DNA of 64,000 nt from Hoyosella subflava DQS3-9A1 (GCF_000214175.1 NC_015564.1:3100001-3164000); one strand, 5' to 3'. Numbered from the stretch's first letter, positions 29,467-38,067 are shown. The notes: generated by a model not told the origin, from the letters alone. Translations and numbers: made by a program.

Positions 29467-29559
29467 CGATATTTGCTGACGTGGACTCCCCCGTTGGCGG
29501 CCTGCAAAGACTACGACGACTACCTTCGCGCCTGTGACCACCGTGGAGCGCACCGGGCT

Positions 29560-30204
29560 TCAGTCGGTAAGTTCCCGTTCTAGCGCAGTCGACATTTCCG
29601 CTGTAGTCAGGATCAGCGCAACGATGAAGTTGACCAGGTGCTTCTTGCTTGCCGACAATTCGCCGCGCAGCCACATCGTCGCGACTTCGAGGCCTCCGCT
29701 GACCAGACTGAGCCCTGCTAGTTCAGCGTCAGACTCGGAGAGGTGGCGCGAATCTAGCAGTTCCATCGACTGGATGGACATGATCTGAGCGAGCGACCGG
29801 ATCAGTTCGTCGCGCCGTGGCCGCAGCGCTTCAGAGGTTTGCGCCGCGATCAGTAGTTTCCCGCGCCTCTCGTCGGCGACGACGAAGTCGAACGCTGCCT
29901 CCACTGCCGCACGGACTTTCGCCCGGATCTCAGCTGGGGCGGCACCGACGGCGCCCAGCAGGTGTTCGACACCCTGGGCCATTTCCTGTTCGAGCGCCTC
30001 GAGGAGAAGCTGGTCACAGTCGCTGAAGTTCTCGTAGAAGTAGCGGTCGTTGAGGCGTGCCGTGCCGCATACGCCGCGCACGGTGAGCCTGCCCGCTCCC
30101 CCGTCTGCGACGATGTCGAGTGCCGCGCTGATGAGCCGGCCACGCCGTTGCGCTTTGCGCTGCGCCGCAGTTTCACCACCGTACTTGCCGCCTGGAGTGT
30201 CCAC
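29560..30204 (-). CDS. TetR family transcriptional regulator
   Basis: A 214-aa TetR protein. Residues about 15-65 form the HTH: AALDIVADGGAGRLTVRGVC, then ARLNDRYFYENFSDCDQLLL. The rest is the ligand-binding helical domain. It is on the same strand as the desaturase pair and 275 bp upstream, so control of lipid desaturation is plausible (inference from position). Confidence 0.85.
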   Translation of the reverse strand: MDTPGGKYGGETAAQRKAQRRGRLISAALDIVADGGAGRLTVRGVCGTARLNDRYFYENFSDCDQLLLEALEQEMAQGVEHLLGAVGAAPAEIRAKVRAAVEAAFDFVVADERRGKLLIAAQTSEALRPRRDELIRSLAQIMSIQSMELLDSRHLSESDAELAGLSLVSGGLEVATMWLRGELSASKKHLVNFIVALILTTAEMSTALERELTD

Positions 30205-30284
30205 GTCACCTTCCTGCTTTCGTACCGCTGTCGCAGATTACCCTCCCTCCCACCCCACCGGGGTCGCGAGACCTGACACTGGCC

Positions 30285-30331
30285 GCCCACCTCGAAGCGA
30301 CAACTGTCAGGGCTGTCGCTGCGAGGTGGGC
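30285..30331 (-). terminator. long hairpin after DUF418 gene
   Basis: An 18-bp inverted repeat (30285-30302 with 30314-30331, 17 of 18 pairs) with an 11-base loop. It lies 54 bases past the DUF418 stop and 81 bases before the TetR start. There is no T run, so it could also be a regulatory structure of the TetR gene. Confidence 0.5.
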
Positions 30332-30384
30332 AGACAGTTAAGGGGCTGTGACGCCCGAGTCGATTGTCACGAATGTCGCCTCTG

Positions 30385-31560
30385 TCACGGAAGCTCGTAG
30401 ACGTACCGCCACGCCGCTTCGAACGGGCCCTGCTGAAAGAATCGCAGCCAGACTGTGCTGAACACGATCAGAGCCGCGCACAGCGCGAGGTAGATCGCGA
30501 ATACCGGCCAGGGGCCGTGCGGTTCCAGTGTGGCAGCGAGGCCGAATCCCCAGCCGTAGAAGAGGATTGAGCCGACAATGTTCTGCCCGATGTAGCAGGA
30601 CAGCGCCATACGTCCGACGTTCGATACCCCGGCGATCAGCGGTGATCCCGCCCGCAGACGGTCGACGACTATCGCGGTGAGCGCGATGTAGAACAGGGCC
30701 ACAAGTGGCGGCAGTATGTAGCGGTCGACCATGAGGAGCGACGATCCGCCCGCGAGCCCGACCGCCATGTTGGCGGGAAGCGCAACGGAGCCGATAATCA
30801 GCATCCGCGTGCGCAGCTGCCTGCCGCGACTGCTGGCGTCGAATGCGCCCGCACGGTAAAGCTTCGCGCCAGCCAGGAAGAGCATGACGCTGTAGGGAAT
30901 CACGAAGATCGCTTCAGCGCGGAGCATGCCGGCATGCTCCACCCTGAACTGCACCTGCTCCCACCAAGTTCCGTCGGCAAACAGGCGCACACCTTCGGCA
31001 AGCACTGCCGGGTCAGGGGCGGTCGGCAGCGGATCAGCGAGTAGCGCGACCGTCACGAGGCTGACGAGCAGGACGTGAACGGTGCCCGCGGTGATCATCC
31101 AGCGGCGCTGCGCCGTGTCGCTCGTCAGGACGAGGTAGGCGACGATCATCGAGGTGACGGCGTACCCCATCAGAATGTCGAACTCGACGACGAGCAGGTA
31201 GTGCAGAATTCCGTCGAGCAGGAGTATCGCCGCCCGCCATAGGTAGCGGCCGGGCCAGCGCTGGCCGCGTCGTTCCGCTGAGCGACGCTGTATTTCGATA
31301 CCCACACCGAAGAGGATCGTGAGCAGCGCCAGAAACTTTCCGTTGGCGAGCGACCGGAATACCGCTTCGGCCCACGACGCGGCGTCGTCGAGAGGCAGGA
31401 CGGGCTGTTCGAGCAACCCGATAATTCCTGCGGGGTTGGCAAAGATCCAGATGTTGGTGGCGAGCGTGCCAAGGATCGCCACCCCGCGTGCGACATCAAG
31501 CAGCGCGTTCCGCGTCGATCTCACCTCGCGTGACGCGGTGGTAGTTCCAGCTACCTCCAT
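30385..31560 (-). CDS. DUF418 family membrane protein (YeiB-like)
   Basis: A 391-aa membrane protein with about 8-10 helices. It opens with RNALLDVARGVAILGTLATN, the typical N terminus of YeiB/DUF418 proteins, and ends in the DUF418 domain (GRMALSCYIGQNIVGSILFY; GPFEAAWRYV). The function of this family is unknown; envelope or transport roles have been suggested. RBS GGGAGGGG precedes ATG 31560. It is divergent from a TetR gene with three operator boxes between. Confidence 0.87.
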   Translation of the reverse strand: MEVAGTTTASREVRSTRNALLDVARGVAILGTLATNIWIFANPAGIIGLLEQPVLPLDDAASWAEAVFRSLANGKFLALLTILFGVGIEIQRRSAERRGQRWPGRYLWRAAILLLDGILHYLLVVEFDILMGYAVTSMIVAYLVLTSDTAQRRWMITAGTVHVLLVSLVTVALLADPLPTAPDPAVLAEGVRLFADGTWWEQVQFRVEHAGMLRAEAIFVIPYSVMLFLAGAKLYRAGAFDASSRGRQLRTRMLIIGSVALPANMAVGLAGGSSLLMVDRYILPPLVALFYIALTAIVVDRLRAGSPLIAGVSNVGRMALSCYIGQNIVGSILFYGWGFGLAATLEPHGPWPVFAIYLALCAALIVFSTVWLRFFQQGPFEAAWRYVYELP

Positions 31561-31586
31561 TGCCAGGACCCCTCCCCAGGTTAACC

Positions 31587-31656
31587 ATACGACTGTATTG
31601 GCGGCAGTTTCGTACTACCATACAGTCGTACGGCGGAGGCGGCAATACATTTGTAT
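31587..31656. promoter_or_regulatory. three ATAC-N4-GTAY boxes, probable TetR operators
   Basis: Three 12-bp boxes: ATACGACTGTAT (31587-31598), ATACAGTCGTAC (31620-31631) and ATACATTTGTAT (31645-31656). The first and second also share an inverted TACGACTGTAT. They lie between the divergent DUF418 and TetR genes. The third overlaps the first possible ATG of the regulator, which suggests autorepression. Confidence 0.65.
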
Positions 31657-31666
31657 GGGTGGCGTG

Positions 31667-32251
31667 ATGGGACAGATCGACAGGCGCGCACAGCTCGCGG
31701 GCATCGTCGTGCGTATCGCCGCCGAACAGGGCCTCGATCACGTGAGCGTTCGTGAAGTGGCCGCGGCCGCAGGCCTCTCCATCGGCGCAGTGCAGCACCA
31801 TTTCCGCACGAAAGACGCGATGCTGCTCGCCGCGTTCCGGCACTACGCCGATGCACTCACCGACCGGATCCGATCGATGGACCGGTCCGGGAGCCCGCAC
31901 GACACTATCCGTCGACTACTTTTCCAACTACTGCCGCTCGATGACGCCCGCAGCACCGAAACCCGGATGTTCATCGCGTTCGCCGCGCGCTCGATCGTCA
32001 CCCCAGAGCTGGCACGCGTCTACCACGAGGGCCTCGATCAGCTCCGCGCCGTGCTCACTCGCCTTGTCCAGGTCGCACAGGACTCCGGCATGGCCGTCAC
32101 CCACCTCCCTGCCGAAACCCTCGCCCGCACCCTCCTCGCCGTCGCGGATGGCGCCACGCTGCAGACCGTCACCGACCGCAGTGAAGAAGCACGGGAGCAC
32201 GCGATCGCGGAAATCAATACGGCACTCGACCTAGTGTTCGCGAACGGTTGA
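31667..32251 (+). CDS. TetR family transcriptional regulator
   Basis: A 194-aa TetR protein. The HTH is at about 12-55: VVRIAAEQGLDHVSVREVA, GLSIGAVQHHFRTKDAMLL. The C terminus is a typical TetR ligand domain (YcdC/BetI-like size). ATG 31667 follows GGGTGG; ATG 31655 (adding MGGV) overlaps an operator box and has only a distant GGAGG. It is divergent from the DUF418 gene, its likely target. Confidence 0.85.
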   Translation: MGQIDRRAQLAGIVVRIAAEQGLDHVSVREVAAAAGLSIGAVQHHFRTKDAMLLAAFRHYADALTDRIRSMDRSGSPHDTIRRLLFQLLPLDDARSTETRMFIAFAARSIVTPELARVYHEGLDQLRAVLTRLVQVAQDSGMAVTHLPAETLARTLLAVADGATLQTVTDRSEEAREHAIAEINTALDLVFANG

Positions 32252-32377
32252 TTGGTTCCGTGACGGATACCGGGGTGATTGAGCCAGGGTGAACCGCCGG
32301 TCATCGCGGCGCCGACGCATCACGCCCTCTGCCGCAGCCCGTGTAACTGCCGACGGTCACTGAAGTATCCTTCTCGC

Positions 32378-32932
32378 GTGGCAGCGCCCACTGACAGAAT
32401 TGTGTGTGCGGTGCGGGCATTTGTGCTCGCGTCGGTCACTGTCGTGCTGTCACTCGTGCTGCACAGCGCGGCTGGCGGGCATTCGTCCGATCTTCTCGCA
32501 GTGGCGATCCTCATCGTTCTCACCGCGCTCGGTGCGTACCGGCTGTCGCGCGCGCCGATGACATTCGGCCGTGCGGTGTTGTTGTTTGGTACCGCACAAG
32601 CGGGCTTTCACGGCTTCTTCGACCTCACCGCAACGTCTGGTCATGGACCGTCGCACACCGGCCACGCCGCGGTCGCGACCCTGTCGCCAATAATGATCGC
32701 TGCCCACGTTCTCGCGACAGCAATCTGCGCAGCCATCGTGGTGCATGGCGACAGACTCCTGCGGTCAGTGTGGTCATGGCTCGTCGGCCTGTGGCTCTTC
32801 AGCCTCGTCGTTCCCGCTCCGTATTGGGCACCGACGGCAGCCGACATCGTTTACAGCCCGCTGGACCTGCGCCAGCTCGCCGCGCAAGCGAGCCGCGCGA
32901 CCCGCCGTGGCCCTCCACACGTGTTCGTCTAA
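32378..32932 (+). CDS. small membrane protein, His-rich, in copper cluster
   Basis: A 184-aa protein with about five membrane helices and no named family I recognise. Histidines cluster in LHSAAGGHSSD, FHGFFDL and GHGPSHTGH, near or outside helices, which hints at metal binding. GTG 32378 begins the hydrophobic protein; a longer reading from 32279 adds 33 residues with no ribosome binding site. It lies 103 bp upstream of ycnI, copCD and a second ycnI, so a role in copper handling is likely by context only. Confidence 0.65.
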   Translation: MAAPTDRIVCAVRAFVLASVTVVLSLVLHSAAGGHSSDLLAVAILIVLTALGAYRLSRAPMTFGRAVLLFGTAQAGFHGFFDLTATSGHGPSHTGHAAVATLSPIMIAAHVLATAICAAIVVHGDRLLRSVWSWLVGLWLFSLVVPAPYWAPTAADIVYSPLDLRQLAAQASRATRRGPPHVFV

Positions 32933-33035
32933 TCAGACTTAACGCCCGTGGCAGTTCGCTGCGGGTGTCACTCGACGCTCCTCGCGCGCGGTTTCGACGT
33001 GCGAGGGGTTCGCTCTCCTCTGAAAGGCAACTCCT

Positions 33036-33713
33036 GTGAATACGTCTATCCTTGCGCGCGCGGCCGCGGCCGGATCCGCTGCTGTCGCTCTCGCTTTCCT
33101 GGCACCGGCAACTGCCGCAGCCCACGTCACGGTTTCCGCAAACACCACCGAAGCCGGTCAATATTCGGTGCTTACAGTCGGTATCCCGCACGGGTGCGAT
33201 GGCGCATCGACAACCTCGGTCGCGATTCAGATCCCTGAGGTGTTCACGAACGTGACACCGACCGTGAACCCCAACTGGGAAGTGGAGAAGGTCATGGAGC
33301 GGCTCGATCCTCCCGTGGAGGACGGCCACGGCGGCGAGCGCACTGAGCGGGTAGCCGAGGTCGTATACACGGCGAACACGCCACTCCCCGACGACCTGCG
33401 GGACACGTTCGAGCTGTCGGTCCGCCTGCCCGAGACTCCCGGCGAGACCCTGTACTTCCCTGCCATCCAGGAGTGTGAAGAGGGCGAGGTAGCGTGGACA
33501 CAGATCGCCGCCGAAGGTCAGGATGCAAGCGACTTCGACTACCCCGCACCAGCCGTGACGCTAACTGCGGCGTCGGCGGACGATGACGGAGACACCACCG
33601 CTGCCGACACCGATTCGGCGGGCGTTTCGGGGCTTTCCGTCGCCGCGCTAGGGCTCTCGGCAGTCGCAGTCGTTCTCGGTGGCGCCGCACTCGTTCGCAC
33701 CCGCCGCACCTAG
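33036..33713 (+). CDS. YcnI family (DUF1775) copper-binding membrane-anchored protein
   Basis: A 225-aa YcnI protein. A signal peptide (about 1-28) precedes AHVTVSANTTEAG, whose first His is the copper ligand of the known YcnI site, and PNWEVEK supplies the conserved Trp. A C-terminal helix (about 200-218, VAALGLSAVAVVLGGAAL) anchors it, with RTRRT at the cytoplasmic end. GTG 33036 follows AAAGGCAAC. It lies 13 bases before the CopC-CopD fusion gene, so the two share an operon. Confidence 0.87.
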   Translation: MNTSILARAAAAGSAAVALAFLAPATAAAHVTVSANTTEAGQYSVLTVGIPHGCDGASTTSVAIQIPEVFTNVTPTVNPNWEVEKVMERLDPPVEDGHGGERTERVAEVVYTANTPLPDDLRDTFELSVRLPETPGETLYFPAIQECEEGEVAWTQIAAEGQDASDFDYPAPAVTLTAASADDDGDTTAADTDSAGVSGLSVAALGLSAVAVVLGGAALVRTRRT

Positions 33714-33726
33714 TGTGAGGCCCGTG

Positions 33727-35367
33727 ATGCTGTCCCCTTCGCGGACCGTGTCCGGGGCAGTGAAAGCCGTAGCCGGGGCGCTGCTGCTCACGTTCGCAGC
33801 ATTCATTTTCGCAGCGCTCCCGGCTGCGGCCCACGCTGTCCTGCTTGGAACCGACCCAGGTGACGGCGCGGTTCTCGACTCCCCGCCGGACACAGTCACA
33901 CTCACGTTCAACGAGAACGTCGCCGTACCTCCAAATGGGGTGACCGTCCTCGACGCGACTGGCGACGCAGTGCAAAGCAACGCCATCTCGATTGACGCAT
34001 CGGTTGCTGTCACTTTCGAAAGCGGCCTCAGCGATGGCACCTACATCGTCAACTGGCGTGTCATCTCGGCAGACAGTCACCCCATCAGTGGCGCTTTCAC
34101 GTTCAGTGTCGGTGCACCGAGTGACACTGTCGCTGACGTGGCGCCACCCGCTGCGGCACCGGGCACCGAAGCACTCACGGTAGGCACGCAGGCTGTGATG
34201 TATCTCGGTGGTCTCACCGCTGCAGGTCTCGTGTTCTTTCATTTCTTCGTGACCGCGCTGACGCGCGGCGGTATGCGGACCATGCGATGGGCTGCTGTCG
34301 CTGCCGCGTGCGGAATGATCGCCTATGTTCCCGCCGCGTATGTGTGGCAGAACGGCCTTGGGCTTACTTCGGTCTTTACGTGGGATGCGATTCGGGACAG
34401 CTTCCACACTGCGGGATCCTTCTCAGCGGCCTCGATCGCGGCCATGCTGGGGATTCTCGGTTTTGCCGGTGCCGTCACTGCGACGAGCGTGGCCTCTCGC
34501 AGCCCAGGGCGAGTTCTGGCGGCGATAGCGTGCGGCGGCGCTGGGCTTGCTTTGGGTTCACTGGTGCTGACGGGGCATACGCGAACGTTCGGTCCGCCGG
34601 TTGTGTTGCTGACCAGCGACGCGGTGCACGTCACGGCGGCTGCGCTGTGGCTGGGCGGCCTCATCGGTCTCGCCCTGGTGCTCCGAACGGGTGAGCGCGG
34701 CGCCGCAGCGGCTGTGGTGCGTTTCTCCAGCATCGCAGCGGCGGTGCTGGCGGCTTCCGCGATCACCGGGATTGTGATGGCGTGGCTAATTCTGGACTCG
34801 CTGCAGGCTCTGACCGGTACACGGTACGGCGTCACTCTGATGGTGAAGGCCGGTGCTGTAGCTGTTGTGGTCCTTCTGGCGGCGTGGAACAGGTGGAAGC
34901 TCGTTCCGACGGTGGGTTCCCGGCCGGATTCGTTGCGCAGGCTCCGCCGGATCGTGGGCGCTGAAGCGGTGCTGCTCCTCGGCGTTGCGTCAGTTACCGC
35001 GTTTCTCGTCTCCCAAAGCCCAACCACGGTGCCACGTGACGAGACGGGGCAGTACTCAGTCTCGCTCGGCGAGGCGACCCTTGACGCACACGTGTCGCCC
35101 TTGCGGGTGGGAATCAACGCGTTCGAGTTCACCATGCGGGACGAGGACGGACAGGCCATCGATGCAGTGAGCGAACCCGATTTACGGGTGTTCATGCCCG
35201 ATCCTGGTATCGGCCCGCTCTCCCCCTCCGTGACCCAGACGGGGCTGGGACAGTACGAGGCAGTACTCGACTTACCGTTGCCTGGCGAATGGGAAATCAC
35301 GGTCAGCGCCCGGCTTTCCCGGTTCGATAATCCCGTTGCGACAGTCACCGTGGAGGTGGCGGAATGA
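33727..35367 (+). CDS. CopC-CopD fusion, copper resistance/uptake protein
   Basis: A 546-aa fusion. A signal peptide ends before AHAVLLGTDPGDGAVLDSPP, the CopC domain; ADSHPISGAFTFSVG holds the second His block. A short acidic linker leads to the CopD membrane domain with about eight helices (about 155-430), then a periplasmic-type C-terminal domain (about 435-546; GQYSVSLGEATLDAHVSPL). CopC binds copper outside and CopD moves it across the membrane. GTGAGG precedes ATG 33727, though GTG starts just upstream are possible. It overlaps the next YcnI gene by 4 bases. Confidence 0.88.
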   Translation: MLSPSRTVSGAVKAVAGALLLTFAAFIFAALPAAAHAVLLGTDPGDGAVLDSPPDTVTLTFNENVAVPPNGVTVLDATGDAVQSNAISIDASVAVTFESGLSDGTYIVNWRVISADSHPISGAFTFSVGAPSDTVADVAPPAAAPGTEALTVGTQAVMYLGGLTAAGLVFFHFFVTALTRGGMRTMRWAAVAAACGMIAYVPAAYVWQNGLGLTSVFTWDAIRDSFHTAGSFSAASIAAMLGILGFAGAVTATSVASRSPGRVLAAIACGGAGLALGSLVLTGHTRTFGPPVVLLTSDAVHVTAAALWLGGLIGLALVLRTGERGAAAAVVRFSSIAAAVLAASAITGIVMAWLILDSLQALTGTRYGVTLMVKAGAVAVVVLLAAWNRWKLVPTVGSRPDSLRRLRRIVGAEAVLLLGVASVTAFLVSQSPTTVPRDETGQYSVSLGEATLDAHVSPLRVGINAFEFTMRDEDGQAIDAVSEPDLRVFMPDPGIGPLSPSVTQTGLGQYEAVLDLPLPGEWEITVSARLSRFDNPVATVTVEVAE

Positions 35368-35945
35368 CCAGTTCGATTCGGCGCAGCGTCACAATGGCGG
35401 CAGCGGTGGTGTTGTCTGGGGTGATCGCGGGTGCGCCGGCTGCAGCACACGTCCTGGTCGACCGGGTAGAACCCGTTGGCGGCGGAGAGACGTCGGTGGT
35501 TTTTGCCTTCGAGCACGGGTGCGAGGGTGACCCGACCGTCGCGCTTGAACTCACCGTGCCCGGTGGCGTCGAACCGCGGTCGACCGACGAACCGGATGGT
35601 TGGCATGCACACATCCACGGTGACGTCATCACGTGGTCGGGCCCACCAATCACAGACGGTGACCGTGCCGAGTTTGTGCTCACCGCGCACATCACGGGCG
35701 CACCCGGAGAGGTGTTCCTGTTCCCCACCTCTCAACGATGTGAGGGCGGATCGAGCTATCACTGGGCGGACGCCGACCCGTCCGCGCCCGAGCCGGCACC
35801 GTCGTTCATCGGGACGAGCGCTACTGTGACGCCCCCTGCAGCAACCACTGCAGGAGCGAGTCGCGGTCAGGCGATTACCGCGGCAGTACTGCTGGCCGTC
35901 GCGCTGGCAGCGGTCGGTGCGGTAGCGAGACCAGTGAGGCGTTAG
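35364..35945 (+). CDS. second YcnI-like (DUF1775) protein
   Basis: A 193-aa protein: signal peptide, then AHVLVDRVEPVGGGETSVVF and HGCEGDPTVALELTVPGG, as in YcnI, but shorter than the first copy; a C-terminal helix (about 168-186) anchors it. DGWHAHIHGDVITW adds a His-rich, Trp-containing loop like the YcnI Trp region. Its ATG overlaps the CopC-CopD stop by 4 bases. Two YcnI proteins around one CopC-CopD is a noteworthy arrangement. Confidence 0.82.
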   Translation: MTSSIRRSVTMAAAVVLSGVIAGAPAAAHVLVDRVEPVGGGETSVVFAFEHGCEGDPTVALELTVPGGVEPRSTDEPDGWHAHIHGDVITWSGPPITDGDRAEFVLTAHITGAPGEVFLFPTSQRCEGGSSYHWADADPSAPEPAPSFIGTSATVTPPAATTAGASRGQAITAAVLLAVALAAVGAVARPVRR

Positions 35946-36191
35946 GCCTTCGATGTTGCATATTGCAAGCCAGAGCAGCTGGACGGCAGCCTGATCGCTG
36001 GGAAAGTGACCGCGGGTTTTGATGACCTTTCGGAGCTAGTAATTAAGCGATTCGATCGCATTCGTGGTGTGAATGATCTTGCGGACCGCGGCCGAGAAGC
36101 CCAAAAACGGGATGAATCGTTCCCATGTCGATTCCCAGGCTCTGACGGTGGTGGGTATCTCTTCCTGAGTTCGGATGCGGCGAAGGTGTTG
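35943..36191 (-). pseudogene. remnant of IS256-family transposase C terminus
   Basis: On the minus strand one frame reads EIPTTVRAWESTWERF, IPFLGFSAAVRKIIHTTNAI and ESLNY, then a stop (36036-36038), then LRKVIKTRGHFPSDQAAVQ and LLWLAICNIEG. This is the well-conserved C-terminal end of mutator/IS256 transposases. Only about 80 codons survive, with one internal stop and no N terminus or terminal repeats, so it is dead. It starts right at the end of the YcnI-like gene. Confidence 0.85.
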
Positions 36192-36193
36192 AG

Positions 36194-36293
36194 CGCGGAT
36201 GTGGACGCGTGGCTTCGTTCAAGGCGGAGCGCGCCGAGGCGATCACCGAGATCGGTGGAACCAACGTCGCTGACCACGTGGCCGTCGACGGCA
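36194..36293 (+). repeat. broken copy of the small gene at 37478-37747
   Basis: This 100-bp stretch repeats 37507-37607 almost base for base; one T is missing in the GGCTTTCG part, which breaks the frame, and the homology stops sharply at both ends. It abuts the IS256 remnant, so the copy probably arose in an IS-linked rearrangement. Confidence 0.85.
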
Positions 36294-36330
36294 TCGACGA
36301 CGAAGTGCTTGACCAGCGGGGTCACATCCC

Positions 36331-36360
36331 TTAGGATCCTAATTATAAGGTTCCTAATTA
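36331..36360 (+). promoter_or_regulatory. two tandem 15-bp palindromic boxes, probable MarR operator
   Basis: TTAGGATCCTAATTA and TAAGGTTCCTAATTA (13 of 15 identical) stand head to tail; each contains a TNAGGNTCCTAA palindrome. The AT-rich part also offers a -10-like TATAAG. They lie 29 bp before the operon that encodes a MarR regulator, so autoregulation is likely. Confidence 0.65.
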
Positions 36361-36388
36361 GTGGGTCCCCAGAGGCGAGGGGTAGAAG

Positions 36389-36961
36389 ATGGATTCGGTC
36401 ACCGCTCTCGAGCGTGCGTATGAGTCGATGAGAAACGCGACGGCCGATCTGGGACCCGCCCAGATGACGGCACCGTCGCAATGCGACGGGTGGGACGTCA
36501 AGACGTTGCTGAACCACGTCTTCGGTGTCGGCTGGATGTTCACGCTCGTGAACCAGGGCCAGGCACTCGGGGAGGACTCCGGTGACGTTGTCGGCACCGA
36601 TCCTGCGCTGGCCTGCCGTGAGGTCGCGGCCGCCAACATCGCGGCGTGGAAGATCGACGGGGCGTTCGACGGCGATCGGACCTACCCGTTCGGCTCGTTC
36701 CCAGCCCCGAGGGCGCTGTTGATCAACGTGGGTGAGATCGCTGTCCACGCATGGGACGTCGCAAAGTCCACCGGGCAGGACGCGTCGATCGACTCGGGAG
36801 TGGCGGCGCTGCTGTGGGACTTCTACAACTCCCTGCCGCTCGAGGCCTTCCGCGAGCACGGTGCCTTCGGGCCGGTCGTGCCCGTCCCTGAGTCGGCCCC
36901 GGTCGCCGATCGTGTCCTCGGCCTCATCGGCTTCCAGCCGTTGGCGGTCCGCGCTGCATGA
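36389..36961 (+). CDS. TIGR03086 family metal-binding (DinB-like) protein
   Basis: A 190-aa DinB/mycothiol-maleylpyruvate-isomerase-fold protein. PSQCDGWDVKTLLNHVFGV (about 30-48; His42-like ligand) and GEIAVHAWDVAKSTGQ (about 115-130; His) are the expected metal ligands. Many members use mycothiol. Substrate unknown. ATG 36389 follows GAGGGG with a purine-rich stretch. The stop overlaps the MarR start by 4 bases. Confidence 0.85.
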   Translation: MDSVTALERAYESMRNATADLGPAQMTAPSQCDGWDVKTLLNHVFGVGWMFTLVNQGQALGEDSGDVVGTDPALACREVAAANIAAWKIDGAFDGDRTYPFGSFPAPRALLINVGEIAVHAWDVAKSTGQDASIDSGVAALLWDFYNSLPLEAFREHGAFGPVVPVPESAPVADRVLGLIGFQPLAVRAA

Positions 36962-37461
36962 CGACGCGCGACCTGCGGATCGGATTCCGGGTCAGCAACG
37001 AGTTCATCGCCGACAACCCTGACGTCGACGCATCGGCAGTGGAGGTATCGATCAACTTCATGGCCGTTTCCGAACTCGCTTCGAGCCGCATGGAGTCCCT
37101 GTTGGCTCCGCTCGGGTTGCGCAAGGGCGGTTACAACCTGCTGATGGTGCTGGCCGGAGCGGAGGGACCCATCACGCCGACGCAGATCGGTGAGCGAATC
37201 GTCGCTCGCGGCGCCACGATCACCGGTCTCGTCAACACACTGGTGCGGCGCGGCTATGCCGAGCGCGCTCCCGATCCGAACGATCGACGGCGCGTCCTGG
37301 TGTCGATCACCCCGAGCGGCCGTGACGTCGTCTCCGATGCCAGCGCCGTGATCTGCCGAAGCGATGAGGAACTGATGGGCATCTTCAGCGAGGACGAGCG
37401 CGAACGGCTGATCCGCATGCTCGGACGCCTCCAGAACCACCTCAAGAAACTCACCACCTGA
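36958..37461 (+). CDS. MarR family transcriptional regulator
   Basis: A 167-aa winged-helix regulator. ITPTQIGERIVARGATITGL (recognition helices) and the wing DPNDRRRVLVSITPSGRDVV are classic MarR. It overlaps the DinB gene by 4 bases and is 16 bases ahead of a small gene, so all three are one operon behind the tandem operator. MarR regulators usually repress until they bind a phenolic or a redox signal. Confidence 0.88.
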   Translation: MTTRDLRIGFRVSNEFIADNPDVDASAVEVSINFMAVSELASSRMESLLAPLGLRKGGYNLLMVLAGAEGPITPTQIGERIVARGATITGLVNTLVRRGYAERAPDPNDRRRVLVSITPSGRDVVSDASAVICRSDEELMGIFSEDERERLIRMLGRLQNHLKKLTT

Positions 37462-37477
37462 CCAAGGAGAAACCGAC

Positions 37478-37747
37478 ATGCCCAGACTCATCATTACCCA
37501 CAACGTCGCGGATGTGGACGCGTGGCTTTCGTTCAAGGCGGAGCGCGCCGAGGCGATCACCGAGATCGGTGGAACCAACGTCGCTGACCACGTGGCCGTC
37601 GACGGCAGCAAGTCCGTTGCCGTCAGTGCCGACGTCGACGACGTCGAGGGCTTCCTCGCCTCCCTCGCCTCGCCACCGGCAGAGATGGCCGAGGTCATGC
37701 AGCGCCATGGCGTCGAGCCGCCGCTGGTCGCGTACGTCGCCAAGTGA
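37478..37747 (+). CDS. small conserved protein, likely dimeric alpha/beta-barrel
   Basis: An 89-aa protein. LIITHNVADVDAWLSFKAER followed by a helix, strands and SVAVSADVDDVEGFLASL look like a ferredoxin-like/dimeric alpha-beta barrel unit. I do not recognise a named family. AAGGAG precedes ATG 37478. A 100-bp part of this gene is found again, broken, at 36194-36293. It is co-transcribed with the MarR gene and may be its target function. Confidence 0.7.
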   Translation: MPRLIITHNVADVDAWLSFKAERAEAITEIGGTNVADHVAVDGSKSVAVSADVDDVEGFLASLASPPAEMAEVMQRHGVEPPLVAYVAK

Positions 37748-38067
37748 CCATCGTCTGAGACGGCCGCCGAGGACATACAGCAGTCTCGACGAGGACTGGG
37801 GCGAGGAGACCCCGTCATTGGGCGCGACAGATCGTCGGCTCTGGGCGCAAGCCGGAGCCGACGCAGCGTCTCCGAATGCGTGCAGAACGACGTGGACTGC
37901 GTAGACGGGTCGGTGCCCGCTCCTGGACAGACGGCTGACGCTGCGGGTGCTCCTCAAGGCAGGTCCCGCGCCCCCCGGGCATCAGCTCGATCGCTTCGCT
38001 GACGCAGGCGATGAGCACGAACCTTCACGATTAACCGCCACAAGACATCTGACACCCCCTGGTTTGT

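Noticed and set aside
35942-36859. Minus-strand ORF of 305 aa over the DinB gene
   Set aside because: It is a mixture of the shadow of the DinB gene and out-of-frame IS remnant; the transposase pattern is in another frame.
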